NCBI GenBank assembly: GCA_023362775.1
Contig: JALMGJ010000020.1
Coordinates: forward strand, 186,001 to 250,000
From: Charina bottae
Lineage: Eukaryota > Chordata > Lepidosauria > Squamata > Charinaidae
Reading direction: 5' to 3'
Length of the DNA stretch: 64,000 nucleotides
Positions 48,473 through 57,400 of this stretch are shown here, piece after piece. Made by a program: the position numbers and the translations under genes. Position 1 is the first letter of the stretch. Each line of letters starts with the position of its first letter. The notes under the pieces are model-generated. The model ran no database searches, was not told where the DNA came from, and was given only the letters and a program-made list of their open reading frames with translations.

Positions 48473-51400
48473 AAAGGTAAAGGTTCCCCCCGCACATTTG
48501 TGCAGTCGTGTCCAACTCTAGGGGCCGGTGCTCATCTCCGTTTGTTAGCCGAAGAGCCAGCGTTGTCCGAAGACACTTCCGCGGTCATGTGGCTGGCATG
48601 ACACACGTGGAATGCTGCTACCTACTCACCGAAGTGGTGCCTATTAATCTACTTGCATTTGCATGCTTTCGAATTCCTAGGTTGGCAAGAGCTGGAGCTA
48701 GTGCGGGAGCTCACTCCGCACGCAGGGCTAGGGATTCGAACCTCCGAACTTGCGATCTTCCGATCGACAAGCCTGGCGTCTTACCCGCTGAGCCACCACG
48801 CCCCTTGAAAATATATATATATATACACACACACATACATACATACATACATACACACACACACATATATATATGGAACTCTCTTACTTGGTCAAGTTCT
48901 AAGCACAAGAACAAATGCTTAAAAGTGAGACCCAAAATTACTTACCTTAGGACCAGGGTGGCCAATTGGACCTTCAATTCCTGGGTCACCCTATATTTAA
49001 AAAGAAAAATGCCATTATTAGCTGAAATAATCTGCATAACATGTTCATTTACACCAGGCAGTCAGTCTTACATAGTACTTATATTGTTTTGCACTATGTA
49101 ATAATTGCATAATGCAGTATTATTAATTGCACCAGTTGTATTAATCTGCACTATGGTTGCAATCCTATATACATTTACTTGTGAACTCAATATGACTAAC
49201 CTATGGCAGCCATGTTGAGAATCTCTCTATAAGTTATTTACAATAATAGATTATTTATTTATCCATCCATCCATCCATCCATCCATCCATCCATCCATCC
49301 ATCCATCCAATTTATCACCTTTTACTATTATTGGCAATAGTAGTGCATTAGTGCTTGTTTCTACTTCTAGATTGAGTAAACAGAAATCATGAGAATACAA
49401 AACATATTTTAAGAGAGTGGAAAGAACCTTGTTATAGTTTATAAGGAGTGATGAATGCATTTCTTTGTCCTATCACTGCATCCAGCTATATCAAATATTT
49501 GTTTATTAGAGGCTGGTGTAGAATGAATGCACGAACTATTACCCCTCTGCCAAACTGCTTTCACACACTCTAAAAAAACATAGGCTTACTGTAGTTCTGA
49601 TGTATTGTTAAGCTGTGATGATATACTGTACGTGAGCCAGTTGGAGACTCAAATGTACGCTTTCCCCTCATCCTCCCTTTCCATGCATATGTTCTGACTA
49701 CCAGAATTATCAACCAATGTACGATAAAGTGTCTGAGACTGAGGCTTATGCACTGAATGTCAAACCAAGGTAGAGCATGACATCTGGATCAAGCCTGTTC
49801 TCCATCCTGATCTTAACAGAAGGTAGGTATGCATGCAAAGCTAAGTGAATGAGTGGACCATGCACACACTTCTTTAGATTCCACTTGCCTTCTACACACA
49901 CACACATTATATACTGTAAACAGAGACACACTCAGTAGTTCAGTATCTGTACTAACATTGCCCTATATAGGAGAGGGATATTTTTACATTGAATGGAAAT
50001 GCTCTGGTTGACTGCACAGAGCATAGGCTGACATCAGTAGAATACCATGCCTTCAATAACAATGCTATGAACCATTTTTAAATTGCATATTTCAGGTGTG
50101 GGGAATCCTAATCCGGAATGTGCCCTCCCAGTATGGGTAAAATGGGCTTTAATTCCTCGCCCCCTAATGAGCTCCTAATCTGCTTTAGAAATCTGATGCC
50201 TTCCACTTAAACTTGTTATTATTAAAGAGAGAGAGAGAGAGAATAAGAGAATCTATATCATGATCTAAAATAAAAAATAAATGGAAGTTTTTTTATCTCC
50301 TTTATGAATTACGAAGTTTAGAGCAGCATGATAAAAGAATCTACACAGATTATATAAATAAATTATCATTAAAGCAAGTTGAAAATCCTATGACAAAAAT
50401 AAGTAGACTTATACTGACTGAGCATTCTCAAAGGGATTCAGATACTGACTTGAGTATCACAGTCTAATTTTAGAGTTAAGTGCCATCCTAAAAACTGGCA
50501 TGCAGATGAGAATCTGATTCAATCTGATCTTGTATATTCCATATTCAAAGGAGCAGCAATTGTATAGTAGTTAATACACTTATTAGAATCCCCCCCTTTT
50601 CCAGTTACTCACTTGTGGTCCTTTTAGCCCAGGAAAGCCTGGAATCCCCATGTTCCCTTTTGCACCCTAAAAGTAAAATAAAGAAAATAATTAGTTCAGA
50701 GTTCAGATTTCCCATAATACAAAAAGGTGAATCAACGATATGCAGACTCCTACGCTCACACATCACTTCATATGGTTTGTTGGCTTGGGCTTTTCATATT
50801 GTACCTTCAGAGACTATTCGATAAGCCATGTTCATCGTCCAATTTGCAAATCTGGAAGAAATGTTATCAACAACCCAGGGGCTAAGATACTGATACCAAT
50901 GACTGCTGATCACTCAAGAGGTCAACCCTGAAAATAGAAGTATGCAACTGGAGATTATTGACCCTGGGTGTTGCTATCAAGGAACCACTAATTGTTAAGG
51001 TTCCACGTGCCCACTGTAATTTTATGAGCGAGCCAAAATTTTTCTGGCCATTTCCTAAGCTTCTTGAAATGTCTTGGTAGACTGATCCTGCAAGAGCATT
51101 TCTAATTGCTTTCATAAAATGCCAAAGAACATTGATAAGACAAGATGTGAGCATTTGGAAGCAAAATCCAAGGTCACTTGTTGCAGAAAAGGGGATATAG
51201 GGTGGTAGGCTAGGGTTGTGAGACTTCCAAACCATTTCTGCTTCTTCAAATACTGCTCTTTGCAAATACACGAGAAGCTGAATTGCCCATGGATTGCTTA
51301 CATTCTAAATTCAGCAAGCATGACCTCAAATACAGAGAACTATGCAGCTGCAGAGACGGCAGATTTATAGGGAATAGACTGCAATTCTCAGCTACTCAAC

Positions 51401-54400
51401 TGTCTAAAATATGGATGTAAAAATGTGGAACAATTATTTTTAAGAGGAAAAGACGATTCATCAACATAGACTCCATTGTGGCATGAATCTCTTTGTATCT
51501 ACTGTACTTGGCTCAAGAATTTCATATAAAACTTGTGGAATAGCATATATTACAGAAAGCTGTATACAGTATTAGAAGAATGATTATTATATAAACTTGT
51601 CTACTAACCGTCCTTCCCCACAAACCAAAAAAAGCAAAAATTAATATCAGAAGTAGTGGTATTAAATGAAATATAATCAGGAAAAGCTGTCTACAGAATC
51701 ACACTTATAGAAGAGAATATCTGTAGCTCAGGGTTGAACTGTGGAGTCCTTGGTGCTCTCTGAGCTTGGTTGTTTGCTTGTAGACGTTTCATTGTTGCCT
51801 GGTCAGGCAATGAAACATCTGCAAGCAAACAACCAAGCTCAGAGCACCAAGGACTCCACAGAGTCACACTTGTTTGTGTTATATACCTGATTCATAAAAA
51901 ATACTGATTCATAAAAAATGCTGATGTTAAGGGAATGTATATAAAAAACAAAACAAATGTATTTTTCCTTGTAATTTTTAGAAGACAAAATTCAGGATAA
52001 TCTGTACACACATAGTCTAAAGATACAGTGACTGTGCTGAATTATTAATAAATTGTGATTATCTTGCAGAATGAAGCATTACACCAAGTGCCTCTTCCTC
52101 ACTTCATTTCCCCAAAGCTACAATCTATGTTTTTCATGGCTACATGATAGTTGAAATAATATTCTTGGTATTTTTAAGCCATGAATGTGATTTTTCTATT
52201 GAAACCTTTGGGAGGTATAATACACAATCTATTATTTTCTCTTACATATTTACTGTTCCTTTTGCCCTTACATCTTTACCTTTTGTCCTCGAAGTCCCTT
52301 TGGGCCAGGAGGACCTTGAATTTCAAGGCAGCTCAATTTGTAGCACTAAAAAAGAAAGAAAGAAAAGAAAATGTAGGTGAAGATTTCGTAATTAATAATA
52401 TAATGGTTTCTGTTCTTCTTCCACAAAGGAGGTCTTGGAGGCCTGGGGCAAAATTATATTTAAAAGGAAGACCACCATGTTTAATCAGGCTCATTAAATA
52501 ACCCTTCTCTAAATGACCCCGAGCTTTCTGCTCCCCTTTTATAACATTTCTTGAAGGAAAGCTGCCTAATCTTATATCATGCACTTGGGGGGGGGGGGTC
52601 TCTTTCTAGATATGTGAATTGTGCATCCTTCTCTAAAGATTTTGCAGTAGGAAACATAATACCAGCTCTGTATATTTCATATCTCTTTGTCAGTATCTCT
52701 GAAGACAATTGCATAAAAAAATTAAGCCAGACTGGATAGATTTGGACAAAACTGCAACTCAGTCCAGAATTTGTTTTCTTAGAAAGAAGTCTCACTGAAT
52801 CGGAAGGGCTTTTCATCTAAGGAAAACGCATAGGTGGCAGTGATTCAAAGCCTGCCGCTGCATATGGCTTCCCAAAGTTCCCACTCATAATATTGTTCTA
52901 TGGAAACAACTTGCACAGATACTTACCTTTTCAAAGGCATCCTGTTTCTGTTGGGGAATGAACAAAAAGAAAGTTAATACAAAAACTGGGAAAAAAAGAA
53001 AGAAAAGAAACCAGCACATTTGAATCTGTCTGGCTAAGCATGTTCCACCAACGTACTCCATGCAAACGTGGATTTCCCCACCCTGCTTTAAAGCAGATAT
53101 CCAGACCTTACGGCTGGTAAGATTCTCTGATGAATTATCAAGAGCAACGGATGGAGTAGGGCTATTTTAGTAGTAATGACTGCTGTTCTGCTTAGCTCTG
53201 CCTTTCTGCTTGGAATCCCCACCGATCCTACTTGCCATCAAGCCTCAGGCTACGGGTTCTTCACTTTGCCCTTGACGTGGAAACCCTAATGCTTCCAAAA
53301 CTGTGGATCTTAGAAGCAGACAAAATGTTACAAAATAAAAAGAAGACATAATTTAGTGGAAGAAGTCCTAGATTTGATCCTGGACTTTCCTTCAGGGGCA
53401 GATTAGGGCTTTCAAAAGCTGATAAGGGGGAAAGTATAAAGTATTCAACAGTATAAATTTTTTCCCATAAGCAGGACAAAAGGTGGTCATCTAGCTGCTA
53501 ACAGCAACTGGATTAGTGTGTCAAGAAGGACTGAAACTCCTTTGTGTCTTTAGTCTTGAGGATGGTCCCATGAACTACCAACTGCACTGGGATAATTTGC
53601 AAACTCTTAGGGTATTTTGGGAAAAGAGCAAAAGGTCACTACAAGCAGGAGAGGAGTTGGATTTGGTGTCATCAGCAGCCTGAGATGTGACTCATTGGGA
53701 TAACTCGCATACTCCTTAACATATCAAGTAGTTGCCTCCTTTTTTCTATTTTTCTAGCAGAAAAATACAAAGGAAGGGGCTGTTTGGAGGTGTGCAATCT
53801 TTGGGAGACTCATAGACATGGACAAGGAGGCAAATACTGTGCTGACCTGCACAGTATGTGCCATGTTTGTGTTCTTGTCTGAGGAGGATTCCAACCACAC
53901 CTGCAACAAGTATAACCTCATTGCATTGGTGGAGAAAAAAATGGAAGGTCTGGAGAGATAACTGGCCACACTGAGACTCACCAAGGAATATGAGGAGTTT
54001 CTGGACAAGGCAGAAAGATGTCTACAGATTGAACAAAAGAAGGAAGAGACCACTACTACAATCAATCAATCAGGACACAGAGGAGGAGGGCTGGAAGCAT
54101 GTGACTCAGAAGACCAAGAGAACCAAGAAATAGTTTCTGTTGCTGGAGCTGAGCAATCAATTTCAGGTCTTCCTCCTGGAGGGCGACTCACAAACTTCTG
54201 AAGAATGGTTTTTGAAGCCCAGGCTCCTCAGATATGAGGAATCCAACAGCCATCCCAAAGAGGAAAAGGAGTGTGGTGGTCATGGGTGACTCTCTGCTGA
54301 CAGGAACAGAGTCAGCAATCTGCAGATCAGACATGGTATCAAGGGAAGTGTGTTGTCTTCCAGAAGCAAAGATCCAGGGTGTGATGGAGAGGCTGACCCA

Positions 54401-57400
54401 ACTAATCAAACCTACTATTTCTATTGGTTGCAATTGTTTGTAAACAGCCCAAGAACAACAAGCACTATTGGTAGAATCACAGATCTGGGAAGAGCCAGGA
54501 TGAACATGTTAAAAGCATTATAGCCACTGGCTTTCATCTGACAATTATAAAGATGCTTGAAGTGCCATTTCCTCTACTTCTGAGAAGCAGGAAAAGCTAG
54601 TTGCTCATATTTTTCAAGGGGCTTATAGCCAGGGGTCAGAAAAACAAAAGGGATTTTGGGCAGAGTTTATGCACAAAATCTGGGATGGCTACCCCATCTT
54701 TTTGTATTAGCTGAGAACAAAGCCCAGCATCATCTTAAATTCTGGAGTGGGACCACAGCAGTCAGACCACTTGTGGAACCCTGCATAGGAAACACCTCCT
54801 CAGAGGGCTTTTCAGATAACAGGAACAGGAGTAGCCCCACCGCCAGGATGTTTCTTTTCATTTCTTCCCTAAAACATTTTGTTTCTAATGGTGGCCTGAA
54901 ACATTTTAATGCAAATTAGGCCAATTAGGGCTGGTTTTCAGAAAAACATACTGTATCTTGCAGCTTCCACCGTGTAACTTACCCCAACCAGTCTACTAAA
55001 TGATCTAGTAAAACAATGTTCTAACTCAATTCTTAGGGATCAATTCTTACCATAACTTGGATGATCTTATCCATGGTCTCAGTATCCTCATCAACAGTGC
55101 CTTTCTTTAGGATGGCATAGTTGTTCCGGAAGAGCTCATGTGGAAGGCTGGCAATTTCCTGGAGACCTTGCTCATAGATTTTTGCGCTGGGAGCCACCGC
55201 AAAGAGCTTGATCCCTGCCTCTCGTGCTCGGTCAGCTTGCTGCTTCATCCCTCCACAGGGATGCCCTGTCACGTGGCCATCCGTGATCACAATGGCGTAA
55301 TTCATCCCTGGGGAACTGAGCGGCATCTGAGCCGTCATGTTGGAGAGGGCACAGTCTGTGAAGGTGCCCCTACCAATGTAACGGATTTTTTCCAACCGCT
55401 CATTGAATGTCGCCTTTTCGTGGGTCAAAGGGCTAAAGATAATCACTATATCTGAAAAGTGAAGTCCACCAATTTGCCAATCTATGGATATTTGTTTCTG
55501 GTAGACCTCATTGGCCAGCTTATTGACGAACTGAGCAACAAACTTCTTGCTGTGGTTCACTAAACTCTCAATAGGCTCAGTCTGAAGGGCAATGCTCTCA
55601 GATGTGTCAATGACAAAGTACACTGTGATTGGACAGTCAGTTTTATCTGTATAAAGAGAAAGGGAGAAAGAATGTGGTCAGGAGACTAGACACACTCCCA
55701 TCTAGAGGCTTGCCAGGTGTTCCTGGGGTACTGAGACCCTTGGGTTTGGGGTTGTTTTCACCCCCATGGTACAGTCGCTGAGTGAAGGACCAGCTCCTGA
55801 ACTGACTCTCACAGCTTCATGAAGACATGGGGTCTCTCCCTCCCTTTTCCCCAAGCCACATTCCCCAAGCAGAGATGATCGTTCTGACCTCCATTACAGG
55901 GTTAGCATCAACACGTGACATACAGAATATCTTATTTATTTCCACTTGGAACACGTATCCCTTAAACCAATGAGGCTAGTCTGGATTTACAGAAAGCTGG
56001 TACCATAAATGGGAGCTTTGGTCAATACAATTTCTCAGTCTAAGTAATCACATGAACAGACCTCAGGAATTAACCCATCAGAAACAGAGTCTCCCTTAAG
56101 CAAATATTTATTTATTTATTAAGCCAATGACATTCCTAAATGGGCTACTGGCGTTTCTCTTTTGCACCCTAGTACATCTCCCATATCCCTTCCCATGCCA
56201 AGTTCCTAGATGTGGTATCCCTCTTCCTAACAGCAGGGATCCACAGGTATCTGAAGCATCAATATGACACATGTGCAGTGACATCATGACGCAAATCCCG
56301 CCCTTGCATTGTTGCATCCAACATGTGATGCAAGTAGGAAAGTCAAGTGTTTCATCATGGCTTCATCACTCCCCCAACCCCATGGATACCCATGCAGCGA
56401 CATTTAGAGCAAAAGGCAGACTGTGTTGCTTTCACTAACAACTCCTTGCTTCATCCTTGGAGGACAAGTTTCAGATATGATTAGAGTCCGAGCTATAAAG
56501 ATATTGACTCCATAGTGCTAATCATCATCTTTACACTCCTTGAGAGGAAACAACTACATAAAGTACCTTGCATTCACAGATGTACATAGAAGTGGTTACC
56601 CTCACGTACCTGCCTGCCCATATTAACCGCAGTGTATTGCCTACTTGTCAAGATCTTGTTGCCAAAATGGCTTTCATGAATTTGTAAAAGTAAGAAATGA
56701 ACACTCTCTGCATTTATCACATGTTTCCTCCTGAATTATGGAATTCAGTGCAGCATGCTTAATGTTTCAAGGTGGCTCTCGCTGGACACAAGGCCATTTT
56801 CCGGGCCACTGCCCAAGTCTCTCTGGGCCATTCCTGAGGCACTCCATCTACGCAAGCGCCCCCTTTCCAATAGCAGCCACCCAATTCTTTCTTCCCCCCT
56901 TTATCGGTTCTGCCAGTAGTAACAGGAATCCAAAGATGTGTTGACCCTCAGCTTGGAAAGTCTGTTTAGGAAATCCCCGTACCTTATCCCTCCCTGACTT
57001 TTTATAAACCCACCAAACCAATTGCTGCCAATCCATTCACTAAATGGTCTTCAGTTCTAGTCCTGTGAGGGAGGGAGGAAGAAAGAAAGAAATACTGCTA
57101 GTTTTTTCAGGATATTTTTATAAATCTTTTCCCCCAAATTCAGAAACAACTCTCTGTGTAGGGAAATTATCCAATGACTTGATAATTTTGGTTGTCCATT
57201 TCTGCATTTTTCTCACTTTTTAAAGATGAGTCAGATAATACAAATGTATGAGATCCAGATAAATGAAGCAAGTGTGTGTGTGTGTCCATTTCACTGGGGT
57301 TGTGTGGCTGCTGCAGGTGATAGCCACTTGATCCTACGAAAAATGCAGGTGCTTTAAGGAGTCAGAGATACATGAGTGCACCTGTACGACAGGGAACACC

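Larger units (their letters stand above)
43891..48945 (-). other. COL6A2 introns between exons 6 and 11
   Basis: Exons 7-10 lie within. Besides the MITE, SINE and microsatellites listed, including (GT)n at 46,956-46,979, no feature is recognised. The 47,120-47,540 stretch has overlapping short frames on both strands but no recognisable protein. Confidence 0.5.

Noticed and set aside
48306..48601. Frames rich in Tyr-Ile or Cys-Val
   Set aside because: They are translations of the TG/TA microsatellite next to a SINE.
48470..48808. tRNA-like A and B boxes suggesting a tRNA gene
   Set aside because: The full sequence is a SINE; the tRNA-like head lacks a proper cloverleaf and the body continues with typical SINE sequence.
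50882..51271. 129-codon minus-strand frame as a possible gene
   Set aside because: It has no recognisable domain, lies inside a COL6A2 intron and has no splice or promoter context; open length alone is not enough.
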